In this document: piece by piece, positions 1 through 12,809 of the stretch
Position numbering within the stretch: the first letter of the stretch is position 1
Layout: each line of letters starts with the position of its first letter
Assembly (NCBI RefSeq): GCF_022682495.2
Contig: NC_071398.1
Span: 30,321,426 to 30,385,425 of the forward strand
DNA: 64,000 nucleotides
Origin: Desmodus rotundus
Taxonomy: Eukaryota > Chordata > Mammalia > Chiroptera > Phyllostomidae
Direction: 5' to 3'
Program-made: the position numbers and the translations under genes
The notes under the pieces: model-generated
The model's database searches: none
Told to the model about the DNA's origin: nothing
Seen by the model: the letters and a program-made list of their open reading frames with translations, nothing else

Positions 1-149
1 CATCACATACACTGAAGAGGGAGGCGATCAGTCGGTTCTGTGACTGGGGCAGCATCCGAACGTGTTCGCAACAGGGTTCCTCTCAGCACACACCTCAGAG
101 CTGGTCCCGTCCTGCCCGTGACCCTTCAGAGGCCCCTCGCTAGCCTTGG

Positions 150-545
150 AATAAACGAGGCCTCTGTGATCCACCTCCTGCCTCAGCTCCTTTCTCTACT
201 CGGGCCCTTGGGTGCACCATGCCCCTCATTCCCACTCAAGACCTCCATATGCCCCATCCAGCCTCTGACTTTTGCCACTCTTGCTAGTCCTTCAAATCTA
301 GCTCACTGTCACCTCCCTCAGGAAGCCCTCCCTGACCAGGTGTGAGCCCCTGGGAATGCATTCTCAGCAATCTTTCTCTCTGCAGCATTCATTGTAACTG
401 GTTACAATTGATGCCTGTTTGCCCTCTAAGCCTCCCAGGGCAGGTGTTGGGTCTTCCCTACTCCTGTGTGCCTGGTACTCACACAGGGTCTGACACATTG
501 TGGAACTCTAGGAAGTTTGCTGTATAAGTGACTTAACGCCCAGGC
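150..545 (+). repeat. LINE L2 3' fragment
   Basis: The order of motifs follows the L2 3' end: 'cacctccctcaggaagccct' with 'ccctgaccaggtgtgagc', then 'agggcaggtgttgggtct', then 'tgtgcctggtactcacacag'. Recognised from memory of the consensus; boundaries are approximate. Confidence 0.6.
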
Positions 546-2534
546 CTTTCCTGTCTGTGGTCTCGGCGTCCCCTCCTACCACCTGGAGCTGAAGCACAGT
601 GGATTGGCCCTACACGGACATTGGGGGTTCAGCCTTCTTGTGCCACCAGAGTAGCTTCAGGGTGGATGCTTGACCTTCCATGACCACCAGCTGTTGGCCG
701 AGGGAGAGACAGAGGCTCGCACAGTTAGCCCCGGAGCCTGTGAGATCCCTGACTGTGGTGCCCAGATAATGGAGGGGTGGGAAGGCTGCTGCGAGTTGAG
801 GACACACCTAGGAACCTCTGCCTGTCTGTCTGATGGGCCTTCCCAGACAGTTTGCCCGCTGCCCATAGCAGTGAAGGACACGGTGGGAATGACAAATGGT
901 GGGAATGACTAACGGTGAGAGATGCCCCTCTTCATAACCCCTGTGTGTGAGTGCCGGCGGGAGCGCCCAGGGAGTCCGGGTGCACGTTCCCCGTGGGGAG
1001 TAAAGCTGGGCCCTGAGACAGTAGCCCCAAAGGTGTGTGTGGGGGGGAATCTTGCCAGCACACTGGTGTGTGTGGCACCCCAGCCTGGCCCGAGCCCCTG
1101 GGCCTACCTGGGAGGGACGCTGGGACTAGGTGGGCGCTGGGAAGGCCGCTTTCGCCCGTGCATGGCACCATCTCTCCTGTGTCTGGGAAGGAATGGCCTT
1201 CTGAGGAGGGCTTCATTTTCGATGACGTGACTCAGTCTGCTACAAATTGAATTAACCTGACAGCTCACCTTCACCACCACCATCACCCCGCCCCGGACGT
1301 TGCTGCAGCATTGCTGAGTCCACGCCCTGAGCATCCCCCAACCTCCGCTCCCAGGCTGGGCCTCCCTCCCCTAGAAGTAGATCCCAGGAACCAATGGAGC
1401 ACAATCGTGTGGCTTTAACAACACGCCCATGCAGGCATTTTGTATTCTTTCTCTCAAAGAAGGCCCGAGCCTCTGCTCTTCCCGTGGCCCAGCGTTAGCC
1501 TGATCAGGGCTGCAGTGCAGGACCACACAGGCCTTTCTGGGGCCCCGGCCTGTGTGTGTTAGCACCCCCTGGAGGGCTAGTTCAGGCAGACGCCTGGCCT
1601 TCCTGACTCAGCAGGGCTAGAGGGCTGGAGGATCTGCATTCTGGATGCCCCCAGTGATGGAGGTGCTGCAGGTTTAGGGACCTAACCATGGGCAGCACAG
1701 GTGAGCCCTTGACCTCCTCTGGCAGGTGCAGCCCAGTCTGGTTGGGGTCAGGCACAGATGGAGCAAGCAGTCCCTTTGGATGACGTTTGCTCTGTTCACG
1801 GTGTTTTTGTGATAATCAGACTTGCCCAGGGTTCTTCACAAGCTGATGCTGATACAGAAATAAGTAGCAGTCTGCCCAGGGAAGACGCCTAGCTCACAAC
1901 TTGTCAGTGGATTCTGATGGGTGGGTCAGGGTGCCTGAAAACACGGAGGGCTCCCAGGCTGTGGCCAGAGCCCCTGGAAAGAATGCAGTGATTGATTAGT
2001 GATGTATGCTCAGGAGGGGCCATGGCACCTCCGGCATGAATGTTAATCTCATTTCCAAGGCATCCTTGTCCATTGGGTTCCTGAGATGAAGCAGCCTCAG
2101 GGCTGTGCCGAGAAGGGATTTTCCATTTGCAAATGGGGGACAGTGCCCCAGGACTCTACCCCAGGATGGCCAGGGCCCCTCTGCCTGCTCTGAACACAGC
2201 AGCTCCTCCTGACACTCCCGCCCTGCCAGTGCTGCCCCTGAGCCTTGGGTGGGCCTGACCCTGTGGCAGCGGCCCACGGAGGGCGGGGGGCTGTCTGCAC
2301 TGGGCTGTGGTTGCAGGCCTGTGCCCAGATCACCACTGGTCCTGGCAGGAGTCTGCTCCCTCTCAGTTCCGTTGTAGGGGCCGAGGGGGGACACCTGGGG
2401 AAAGTCCTGTCTGAGTCACATGGGGGCAGCAAAGAAGGACCCTGGGGGAGGAGCACCCCCCATCCCAGGGAGGGAACAGGGCTGGCTTAGGCACCTACAC
2501 CCCCGTTCCCCACTGATGGGTAAGGACTAATGTC

Positions 2535-2745
2535 CAGGCCCGAAAGAACACAGCTTCCAGATCTGCCAGCATTTACTGCATGCTGAGCATGTGCAAAGGA
2601 AGAGTAGCCTGTGCTACTTCAGTTAATCCTTGAGATGGCTCCATTTTACAGATGGGAAAACTGAGGCCCGTGGGGCCTGGTGACCAGCCCAGGTCTCTTC
2701 ACAGGTAAAGGTCTGGACCTCCCACGAAAGTCCGCACCTTTCTGG
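2535..2745 (+). repeat. MIR SINE
   Basis: The MIR core is visible: 'cattttacagatgggaaaac' followed by 'tgaggcccgtggggcctggt'. The upstream part ('tttactgcatgctgagcatg') also fits MIR. Ancient and diverged. Confidence 0.7.
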
Positions 2746-3554
2746 CACACCCTGAATCACGATGGCCCAAACCCTGGACTTGGGAGCAGTGTCACGTGGG
2801 AGCAAAGGCTGAGCTGGGTTTGTCTGGGACAAGCCCTTTGACCTCTTTGTGCCCTGGCAGGTTCCCAGGGACTCTCAGGGTGTCCTCCCCCTACTGTGTG
2901 GTTTTTGAGACCCACTGAGGGGGCACCCCAGGCAGAATGTAAGAAGTAAGGAGTGGGAGTTCACGTTCTCCTGTGCCATCAGCTGGTCCTTCTGAGACTT
3001 TGCCAAACACACAAGCTCCTCGTTAAAAGTAGGCTCCAGTTCTGCAGGCCCTGGCTCCCCATGCAGGGCAAGGACGGGGCCGCTCTCAGCTTAACACACT
3101 CCAGTGTGCACCGTTGTCGCTGAGGCCACGGGCTCCCTGCCAGCGTCCCTCCACCCTGCACCAGCCCTGACCCCTTCCTCTCACAGCCCAACCTGGAGAG
3201 GGTCCACCTGCTTGTAGATGACTCAGGAGAGCATGGACTCCCGGGGAGGAAGTCACAGGGCATGCCAAAGGTGCAGCCCCTCGTTCAGAAAGAAGCACTG
3301 GGCCCAAGCTAAGTGGGACTGGCAGCCTGTTTACCAAAATACATTTCATAAGGCAGCAAGGGGGCAGGGTTGGCTGGAGGAGCAGGCAGGGAGGCAAAGG
3401 GGGGAGGAGGAGATGGCACAGGCTGGCTATCCCTGGTATCCTCACTCGGGGGTCCTGGGAGATGAGGTTTGGGCCCCCTGAGGAGATGGGCAGCTTGCCA
3501 CACCTCATGGGCAGATGCACAGAGCAGGGAGACTGAGTTCGGAAGCTGGCTTCC

Positions 3555-3625
3555 AGCTTCTCCAGGCCTAAGTCTCCTCATCTGTAAAATAGGAACAACA
3601 CTAATTCTCCTTGTGGGCTGAGCCC
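3555..3625 (+). repeat. MIR fragment
   Basis: A short piece with 'ctcctcatctgtaaaatagg' matches the conserved 3' half of MIR. Confidence 0.5.
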
Positions 3626-4084
3626 TCTGCTGGCTGAGGCTGGGCTGAAGGGCCTGGGGATCCTAAATCCAGAAGAGAGGGGCTCCAGTCCTACAGGGAC
3701 TGACCACTGGGCCTGGCCTCCAGGGCTGGGTCATGCCCTGGGCACTGGCTTAGAGGGACCAGAGGCTTGCTGCACACCCAGCCCTTGTTGTGGGCCCCTC
3801 CCCCAGGAGGCAGGGTTGCCTTGGCAACTGCAGTAGAGGAAGAGGAACTTGCTCTGGGCTGGGCTGTCTCCCTGTCTGTGATGAGATTTGTGGTCTGGAA
3901 GCAGGGCTTGCTTTGGAGGCAGGGCGAGAGGTTTTCTTCCTTTGCCTTGGAATTTGGTTTAGTGGGAGCATCCCTGAGCCACCAGGTCAGTGGGATTGGC
4001 TCGAACCAAGGTGTGAGCTCAGGATTAGCAGTGGCCAGAGAGGAAGAGAGTCCACAAACAAAAGGAGTCTGTGGAAAGCAACAA

Positions 4085-4425
4085 CAAATACCACGTCAGT
4101 CTGCTCAGGCAGCTAAAACAGCAGAGATTTCTCTCCTGGTTCTACAGGCCACAGGTCGGAGATCCAGGTGCTGGCAGCCTGGTTCTGCCTGAGGTCTCTT
4201 GCAGTGACCAGTAGATGGTGGCCTCCTCCCCTGTCCTTCCCTCGTCCGTGTCCTAGTCCCTCTTCTTGTAAGTGGATTAGAGCCCACCCTAAAGACCACA
4301 TTTTAGCTTCATTACCTCTGTGAGGACCTTACTTCTAAATAAGGTGACGACGTGCACAGGTACCAGGGATGAGGACTTCAACAGGTGCAGTTTGGAGACA
4401 CAGTTCATCCCATGACATACACGTG
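4085..4425 (-). repeat. MLT1-like LTR (ERVL-MaLR)
   Basis: In reverse orientation it carries typical MaLR segments: 'tctcctggttctacaggcca' and 'agatccaggtgctggcag' at one side, 'ctaaataaggtgacgacgtg' with 'caggtaccagggatgaggac' at the other. It is a solitary LTR-type fragment with no coding capacity. The subfamily is not assigned. Confidence 0.55.
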
Positions 4426-4574
4426 TACCCTTTGTAATACATGAAGATCTTCCAGGAGTGAAGGGAAAAACAACACATTTTTAAAACGGGAAGAAAATCC
4501 ACCCTGCCTCTTGGAAGCTGTCAGAGCCCAGTTCCACCACGTGGGGGCCCAGGGCCCTGGGGTCTGAGACCCCG

Positions 4575-4660
4575 ACTCCGCTTACTCTGGGTGCGATGCT
4601 GGTGTGTCCCCTCATTTCCATGGACCCTGGTTTTCTCATCTGTGAAACGTCATATGGAGA
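4575..4660 (+). repeat. MIR fragment
   Basis: Contains 'tggttttctcatctgtgaaa', the MIR-type conserved core, in diverged sequence. Confidence 0.45.
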
Positions 4661-4999
4661 TGTGGTTCCCATCAGTGCTCATGTCCTGTGTCATCAGCTT
4701 CAACCTCTTGGCTGGGTCGCCCATCTGTCAGCATGCTCCAGTCGGCAGCTCTCCCAAGGAAGAGCTTCGACTGCACAGTCCTCCCATGTCCTGCCCATTT
4801 CCTGTCCATGTCTGGCCCGTTTCCCCTCCATGGCTGAGAAGATGTGGACGGTGAGCGACAGACTGGTAGGGGTGGGATGGGCCGGATCCTGAATCGGGGA
4901 GCCTAGCAGGCTGATTGATGGGAGCCACACGGAGACACCGGGATGAGTTTCTACTCAACAGTGGTGCACCCTTCATTACAATGCGGAAATCTGTCTGTC

Positions 5000-5135
5000 C
5001 CTGACCTGCCCAGTGTGTCCTGGGCTCTTCCATCGTGCCCTGGGAACCCCAGGCAAGTTGCCCAACCTCTCAGGCCCCACGTTTTGTCACCTGCAAGAGA
5101 GGGCCTCACCGACCTCATGGAGTCGGGGTGAGTGG
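5000..5135 (+). repeat. MIR fragment
   Basis: Reads 'ggcaagttgcccaacctctc' and then 'ttttgtcacctgcaagagag', the arrangement of a diverged MIR. Confidence 0.45.
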
Positions 5136-5799
5136 AGAGTGTGTATGAGGGGCCTGAGCACACTGAGGGTGGGCAGTGAGGAGGACAGACCTGGGTGGCT
5201 GTTCAGGTCAGGAGATCATTCGAGACAGTGTAGGAGCCTGGCAGGCAGCCAGAAGTGTCGGCTCTGTTGTTGCTGCCCAAGCTGGAGCTCATGGGCTGGT
5301 TCTCAGCCCTGTCAATGGGAAGCCAAGTGGGTGTGACTTTCTGTAAGTGAGCACTTTGCTCGTTTACTTACATAACAGGCCTTATCACATCTCCGTGTAT
5401 CGATCCTTATTGAGATGGTTGCTCCAGCTGGAAGGCGGCTCCTTAGCACATATTTGATGATGCAGAGACAAAGGCTGACTGGCATGGCCTGCTGCCTGTG
5501 AAAGGAAGGGTTGGGGCCAGTGTGAATTAAGGTGATGTTATAATTCCCGCACTTGCATTTCCCTAAATTCTGGCTCTGAGATATCAGCTTTTCTTCAAGG
5601 AAATTATGGTTGTCTATCCTACCCTAAAGATGCCTGTCCTTCCACAGGCCCTGTGTGGGTGGAGGGGACGTAGACAGGTCTGGCCCTGCCCTCCTGCCAG
5701 CGGGCGGTGGCCTTGCACACTGACAGTTAGAATGGAAATATTCTGCATCGGGCAGGCGCCGGCCCTGCCACCCTCTCCAGCTACGCAGCCAGGCTCCCA

Positions 5800-6150
5800 A
5801 CAGACACATCCCCTGGAAGCTTGTGAGCAAAACCTTGCTTGGAAAAAGGGTCTTTGCAGGTGGAATTGAGTGTGAAAGATCTGGAAATGTGATAATCCTG
5901 GGTGAGAAAGGCCCTAAATCTGATGACAGGTGTCCTTGTAAGAGACAGAAAAAGAGCCACAGACACACAGGGGAGAGTTCGTGGGAAGACATCCTTAGAG
6001 TGATGCAGCCACAAGCCCAGGGATGCCTGGAGCCCCCAGGAGCTGGAAGAGGCAGGAAGGACCCTATGACAGAACCTCCAGAGGGAGCGTGGCCTTGCCC
6101 ACACCTGGAATTGGGACTTGGCGGAGGATGGGGACTCAGTCCATGACCCC
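5800..6150 (+). repeat. MLT1-like LTR (ERVL-MaLR)
   Basis: Carries 'gacaggtgtccttgtaagag', then 'agtgatgcagccacaagcc' and 'ggagctggaagaggcagga', the usual order in an MLT1-type LTR. Degenerate and non-coding; the subfamily is uncertain. Confidence 0.5.
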
Positions 6151-6494
6151 ACCGGAGGCTGGTCCTGCCCTCCCTCCCCCACAGCCCAGTCTTGTCTGAA
6201 TCTGCAAGGGCCTTACCTGGATGCATTTGTTTTGTCTCCTGAGGGTGCTTTGCCAATGAGCTGGCTTGCCCCCTGGCAATAACGAGGGAACCAGTCCCTC
6301 AGCAGAAACCCTAACCCACCCACCCCAGCCATCCGCTGGGCGCCCAGACCAGAGGATAGTGGTTCAGGGTCAGTTCATCTCAGAACAGAGGGTCTGGGTG
6401 CAGCAAGCTGACACCCCTGACACCCAGAGAGGGAGATAGCCAGCCCAAGCCGCCTGCCTTGGCTCGGAGACCTGTCTGGCTCTTGGGGCCACGT

Positions 6495-6615
6495 AGGGGA
6501 AGGAAAAGGAAGAAGGATCAGGTGGCAGGAGGAAGGGAGGAAAGAGGAGAGAAGGGATGAGGAGAGAAGGAGCCAAAAAGGAGGGAAAAGAGAAGAAAAG
6601 GAAAGGAGAAAGAGC
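6495..6615 (+). repeat. Purine-rich low-complexity tract
   Basis: About 120 bases almost wholly G and A on the + strand (repeated gga, gaa and aggaga units) with few pyrimidine breaks. Likely an expanded (GGAA)n/(GAGA)n simple repeat. Confidence 0.8.
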
Positions 6616-6639
6616 AAACACACGTTCACACAGAGACAT

Positions 6640-7345
6640 GTTCACCCATGTTCACACTGCACAATTGGCAATCACCAGAATGTGGGAGCAGCCGAGTGTC
6701 CACCAACGAGTGACTGGATAAGCCTCACAGGGCACGTCCGTACAGTGGGAGAGCCGTGCTATGGAACGTTGCTCAGCCCTGAAAAGCTGGACACACATGA
6801 CACAGTGGCTGTGCCCCAGAAACGTGACCCTCAGTGAGAGATGCCAGACACAAGGCCCGTGTTGCCTAGCCCCATCATACAAAATGTCGGGACAGGCACA
6901 CCCTTAGAGACAGTGGCTTCCGAGACTTGGGGAGAAGAATGGGAGTGAGTTCTTTTAATGGGTACAGAGTTTCTTTTTTATTTATTTTCTTAAAGATTTT
7001 TAATTTTTTATTTATTTTTAGAAAGAGGGGAAGTAAGGGAGAGAAATATCAATGTTCAAGAGAAACACTGATTGGTTGCCTCTTGCATGTCCCCAACCAG
7101 GGACCTGGTCTCCAACCCAGGCATGTGCCCAGACTGGGAACCAAATGGGCGACCTTTCGGTGTGTAGGACAACGCCCAACCCACTGAGCCACACCAGTTA
7201 GGGTAGTAGAGGGTTTGGAAATGTTCAAGAATTAGGTAGTGGTGATGGTTGCACGTCTCTGTGAATGCACTAAAACCCACCAAATTGTAAGTGGGTGGAT
7301 TGTGTATTATGTGAGTAAACCTCAACAAAGCTGTTACAAAAAAAA
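6640..7345 (+). repeat. Old L1 3' end, interrupted by a SINE
   Basis: Left part 6640-6973 ('gtgtccaccaacgagtgac', 'tttaatgggtacagagtttc') and right part 7204-7345 ('tggtgatggttgcacgtctc', 'tgagtaaacctcaacaaagc') are consecutive segments of an L1M-type 3' region. The Ves SINE at 6974-7203 splits them. An A-run follows at the end. Confidence 0.65.
6974..7203 (-). repeat. Ves SINE (bat tRNA-derived), reverse
   Basis: Read on the minus strand it goes from the Ves head (complement of 'gagccacaccagttagggt') through 'gcatgtgcccagactgggaa' and the 'agagaaatatcaatgttc' segment to an A-rich tail, seen here as the T-rich start. The B-box region is diverged. It sits inside an older L1. Confidence 0.8.
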
Positions 7346-7549
7346 CAGAAGGAGGAGGTGGCAATTTTGAGGTCCAGAGGACATCTCCAGTGTGACCCGT
7401 CCTGGGCCACTTCTAAGGTATCAAAGGCTGCTGGGAAGGAAGACAGTGTAAGCTCTGTGAGGCAGGGGCTCCAGGTGTCCTTGGCTTGTGCGCTCCAGTC
7501 TCTATGCCTTCACCTGGCCTCTCCCCTGTGTTTCTCTGTGTCTCCCCTG

Positions 7550-7692
7550 CTGTTCCAGGAACACCTGCCATTGGATCTAGGGCCCACCCTCATGCAGTAT
7601 GACCTTATCTGAACTAATTACATCTGTACCATTTCCAGATAAGGCCATGTTCACAGGTTCGGATGAATTTGGAGGGAGACACATTTACCCCA
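7550..7692 (-). repeat. MLT1-like LTR fragment
   Basis: Reads 'cattggatctagggcccacc', then 'atgaccttatctgaactaat' and 'ccagataaggccatgttcac', the reverse of an MLT1-type LTR segment. Confidence 0.5.
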
Positions 7693-7834
7693 AAGCAGAT
7701 GGCTGGGGAGGACAACACCCTGAGTCATCCACCCTTGGGACCAGTCACTTTCTCCTGGACTCCTGGCACTTCTCTGAGCTGGAAGAGAACTTGGGTCATC
7801 AACTAGGCCAAACCACCAATGGAATATGGAAGCC

Positions 7835-7940
7835 CAGGTTTCTGTGCCTCAGTTTCCTTATTTGTCAGAGGAGTGATACTCCCTGTGCCTGTGTTAGGGT
7901 TGTCATGGAGGTCAAGGTGAACGCTTGAAGAACAATGCCA
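7835..7940 (+). repeat. MIR fragment
   Basis: Contains 'gtgcctcagtttccttattt' followed by 'gttagggttgtcatggaggt', the conserved 3' part of MIR. Confidence 0.6.
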
Positions 7941-8084
7941 GGTGTCCCACTGCAGTGTGTGGGGGACTTCTGACCCCAGTCAAGTGTGTCTGCTTGGATA
8001 GAGCGGGTTGAGGGCCAGTGAGGGTGAGCCCCTCCAGGATGAGGCCCAGCACAAACCCCACCCCGTGTGTCCCATGGCCCCTCT

Positions 8085-8195
8085 GCTGCACCCCATCTTC
8101 TCTACTGTGCTTCCTTGTCTTCTCCACCTCTTTCTGTGGCTCTGGGGCTGCAGCAAGCACACAGCAGGTGCTCAACAAGTGCTGAATGGGTGGGA
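8085..8195 (+). repeat. L2 3' tail fragment
   Basis: Ends in 'cacagcaggtgctcaacaag' and 'tgctgaatgggtgg', which resembles the L2 tail (cacatagtaggtgctcaata...). Confidence 0.5.
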
Positions 8196-11100
8196 ATGGC
8201 GATCTCAGAAAACCTCCAGGCCCTTTTTAGTACCTTGGTCATCAGCACTGCTGACAGCTCGGTGCCCAGGGGCTTCGTCCTATAGGGCCCAAAGTGGAGC
8301 ACGACAGACCTTTATGTCCCGCAGACCTGCCCTCGAGGAGTCGACGCTGGTTGGGGAAGAACAAGGAGCCGGGCATGGGAAGAAAATCCAGGTCTGAACG
8401 TGGGAGAAGGGGTGGCGAGGCTGAAGACCCGCCAGCAGCTCTCATGCCCCGCTCCTCTGCAGACAGAGTGGGGCAGCACTGGGGCAGGTGCGCCCTCATT
8501 CTGGGGGCTGGGGTGGGGGCGAGCTGAGCTGGCTCACTTGGTGTCTGGCTGCAGTACAGAGGGGCTGGAGGGCAGGGCCACCCCTGGATGAGGACAGACG
8601 CAGCAGGCAGTGAGAGGGGCACAGAATTTAGAGCCTCCCACCACGCACAAAGGTTCTCAGACTGACCATCCAGTACCACCAGCAGCCAACTCCCAAGCCC
8701 CACCCCTGACCTGCTGAGTCGGAAGGGGGGCAGCCAGGCTGAAGGGGTTTTATCATACCTTGAAAGACGCTATTTCCAAGTTAATGTCACATTCCCAGGT
8801 TCCAGAAGGATGAAGTTTGGAGAGACATCTTCCCGTACAGTACAGGTGCTAAGGGTGGGCCTGTGGGGATGTGGGCAGATCGTCCCGTGCCCCACCTGCC
8901 CCTCATCTTGTGCATCTGTGACCTTGACTTCTCTGTAGCCTCTGAGTTTGCAGATCTGTCCCCTGAGCTGCCTACAAGGGCTGGACTCCCGAGTTGAAGA
9001 AGCCAGCCCCTGCCTGCCCACTGGTCCGCAGCAGCATGGGGACCCCGTGCACTCTGCATGGCCACTTCTCTGGGATCCCAGCTGGTTGTGGGAGCAGGGT
9101 GCGGGCAGGGTGCAGGGCCCCATCCACTCTGGGGGCAGGGGAAAGAACATGATCGAGGTGCAGTCCAGAGTGGCCAGCAACGAGGAAGCCCCTGGAGTTC
9201 GGTGGCTGGCTGCGCCCTGCCCCCGAGGTGCTAGCCAGAGGGGTCTTGCCCCCCAGCCAAGCCCAGCTGTTACCCATCCAGGAGCTTGGCTGCTGGCCCA
9301 AGTCCTGCAAGTCTCATAAACTTAACCTTTGTGATGCGCTGGGGAGTTTTCTTTATTAAATGCATTCGTCTTGATTTAATTTTATTTTAGGGTTGGCACA
9401 GCATATTCTTTTTTATGTAGGTGTGAACATATATATGTAAATACATGTACGATATTATGGAATTAATGTTTGTGGTATATTGACTAAGCAAAGCTGGGGA
9501 AACCAATAGTGGCCCCTTTAGGATGTTTCCCATTCGCTCACTTGCCCTGCGTGTTGGAGGAGCTCAGAGCAAGCGGGGAGGTGCATGCCTTCCTGTCCAG
9601 GAGTGCGTGGTGTTGGGGGACTTTCATGACGTCTCATCAAGGTGCCCATCAAGGGTGGGTCCGTGGGCGCTGTGAGGACAGGGCCATGGGACCTGAGGGG
9701 CGGAAGAACCTGGCACACCGCGCCATGCTGGCTTTGAGGAGGGCCAGCATCTGGGACCCATCCAGCAGAGCCGAGGGTGCCCGAAGATGCTGTGTACAGT
9801 GGGCCCTCCCCGGAGTAGACCTGCCGCACTGGGAGTCAGCCAGGCGAGAGGGGATGGTTTTTATTTCCAGGGGTTCAGGACAAAACAGAAGCATGTACAG
9901 TGAAAGAGTGGTCTTCGCTTGACCTTCTGGATGTGTCCCACCTCCTGCCCCCTCCCCAGGAAAGGCTGCTGTCACTGAGCTACACGTGTCCGGCGAGGAC
10001 GGGACCGGAAGTCCTACACAGGGGTCTGCAGGCATACTGTTGGAATGCACGTGTGCAGAATGCTTTGGAATGATGTCCCATTAGCCCAGCTTTTGGGGGA
10101 TTTAAGCTGAGTTCTGTGAGGTGGCACTAGTATAATAAAAGTTCACATTATTCCTCTAAGTGAGGAACCATCAAACTTGCTACTTTAAAACACACAAAAA
10201 TCTCACGTTTCCTTATAACTTCATCCTGTGAGCAACCTTGTCCAGTCCAGCGTGCTGCGCTTAGCTGTGGACTTCAGTGTACACTGTCCCTCCAAAGCCT
10301 CGAATTGCTACTCCTCAACAACCATCCATAGCTCCCCTTTCCCCCTGCAGCCCAGCAGCTGCTTGCTCTGCCCTGAGTTGACCCACCCTGCCTTTCCCTC
10401 CTCAGTCGGTCCGTGTCCCTACTTCGCCCTCTCTGCAGGGTGGTGAGTCCCATCCCATAGTCCAGAGCCTTGTTTGGGCTCTCTTCATCAGCGTCTGTCA
10501 TGGTCGGCAACAGTGACTGTTAAGAACGTGGAGTGTGCTGTTAGCAGGCAGCAGAGGATGCTCTGTCTCACATTCTTATCAGGGGGATGCCTGCCGCAAG
10601 CCATCCAAGCTCGACTTCAAGGAGGAATCTCCACGGAGCTGTGCTGGGCCCATTCCAGCCCTGAGTGCTGGTCTACAGGGTCGTCAAGCTCTTCCATTCA
10701 TTTTCACTGAACTCCCTTTGCTTGCCCCAGCCGCCTGCATTGAGGGTCATGACGAGGAGACCCCAAGGAAAGCTGTGAGGCTGAGTAAGACTTCCTCCAG
10801 GCCCAGGCCCAGGTTCAGGGCCTGGCCTGGCTGTCCTCTCCCCGGTCGTAGCTGTGATTTGGGCTGACATGCACCCTGATCCTCAGTGATGCTGTTCCCT
10901 GCTTGCCTGGGCCTCCTGGGAGCTCGCACCCCTCAGTGGCCCAGGGCACACACTCTGCTACTCTCACCTCCTGCTTCTTGCCTCTGTCCACTCCCCTCAT
11001 TTCCTCGGGACCTTAAGTTATTCTGTGATGGGTTCATTCATCTGCCGGCCCTTGTTGGAAGGAGACAGAGTACAAGATAAGCAAATGCTGTAAAGACGAG

Positions 11101-11559
11101 CATGACTGAAGACACGAATGAGCCTGGTTCTCCTTGTCCCCAGCCTTGTCCCCGCTCCTCAGCCTTTCCCAACCCCCCACTCTTGAAGCCTCCTCGCTCA
11201 CAGAGTCTCCCACCAGTTTTGGGAGGCCCCTGTGCTGTCTCCCCTGACCGCCTGGCCGCTCACTGTCTCCATTGCTCGGTTCACAGCCCCTGAAACATGC
11301 TTTTCAGCAGCCCATCGTCTGACATGAGTGTATTGTGTGACGCTAAGAGCCAGGCCCATCCCAGACTGGATGGACAGAAGTATGTGGGCGGTTTGGGGTG
11401 GATGTCACCTGCTTGGGTCCCAGCCAGGCACAGGGCTTTGGGGACACTCATCTGGTCAGCTGTGACACTCCTTGGCCAGCTAATTACCCCAGGTCCCTGG
11501 GATTGGGGCACTCAGCCAGTTGGGGGTAGGCCCTGGTATTCCACACAGCAGCCAGGTGC

Positions 11560-11805
11560 AACTGAACCCCGGCCGTGGTGATGCATTGTCACTCAGAACC
11601 CCCCAGGGGCTGGAGACGTAGGAGGGAATGGGAGTGACTGGTGATGGGTTTGGGTCTCCTTTTTGGGGTGACAGAAATGTTCTATCACTAGGTAGAGATA
11701 GTGGCTGCACAACACTAATGTGCTAGATGCCCCTGAACTGAATGCTTTTAAATGGTTTGCTTTATGTCATGTGAATTACACCTCAATTTTTTTAAAGAAA
11801 GGAAA
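11560..11805 (+). repeat. Old L1 3' end
   Basis: Has 'tggctgcacaacactaatg', then 'ctgaactgaatgcttttaaa' and 'gtgaattacacctcaatttt', the 3' UTR pattern of L1M elements, followed by an A-rich stretch. Confidence 0.6.
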
Positions 11806-11844
11806 AAGGAAGCCTTAAAAAAAACCCCAAAACCCTAGTTGGGC

Positions 11845-12100
11845 ATGGTATGTCCAGAATAGGCAAATTTACTGAGACAGAAAGAGCCTGGAGGTTGCCT
11901 GAGGCTGGTGGGAAGGTGTTGGGGAGAATGGGCGGGGTGGGGGTGACTGGAAAAGGGAACAGGGTTCTCGGGGGCGAAAATGTTCTAGAATTGTGGTGAT
12001 GGTTGCAGAACTGTGAATACACACGTTAAAAACTGAATTTTAAGTGGAGAATTGTATAGTACGTGAGTCATATCTCAATAAAACAGTTATTACCAAAAAC
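11845..12100 (+). repeat. Second old L1 3' end
   Basis: A neighbouring copy of the same kind of tail: 'gtccagaataggcaaattta', then 'tgtggtgatggttgcagaac' and 'gagtcatatctcaataaaac'. It lies head-to-tail with the copy just upstream. Confidence 0.6.
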
Positions 12101-12809
12101 AAAACCAAAAAACCAACCCATGGCAAGTTCTGGAGAGAAGCCGCGTCATTCCAGCAGAGGTGCGCACAGGACCGGCAGGGCTGCTGCGGGCATTGGGCTG
12201 AGACTGCGCAGCGGGCAGCACGGCTCCCGGGCCACGTGCTGCGCCTCTCTCCACTGGGACCAGGTGTTCGCACTGTGGTTGTCTCAGCTTTGGGCACCAC
12301 AGGGCCTCACAGAATCTGATGGAAGCCGTGAGCCCTCTGCCTCAGGGTTGGCGGAAGCACGTGGAGCATTTTGAGCAGTTTCAGAGGACACGTGGACCCA
12401 TCCAAAGGCCCCCAGTTCAGAGTCCCTCCAGGGGGGCTGTTCAGGGCCTCTGCCAGCCTCCGAGTCTCCAGGTTGGGGCAGCCGTGCTGCCACAGCTGTC
12501 TGCTCACGGGGTCTCAGCCCAGGACAGGAGCCGGTGAAGTGGCAGAGAGCTGTTCTGCTTGCCGTCCCTGCCCCCCCGACTTCCCGTCGGGGCCACTGAA
12601 GCCTCTCGCTGGCCCTCACTGGGTCTGATTTCCACCTGAGTTTCTCATGTGAGGAGCTGATGGCTCTCGAGATACAGACACACCTCTTCCAGCCCAAATT
12701 GTTCATGAACTCGTGCCCGTGACCTTCAGGGACCTCAGGACTGGAACACTCTGGCTTCGGGTGGGAGAGGTTGCTCAGGAGCCTGTGGCGGGGATGGGCT
12801 AAAGGCTGC

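Noticed and set aside
5624..6256. 210-codon minus-strand frame
   Set aside because: It overlaps an MLT1-like repeat for much of its length and has no protein family features.
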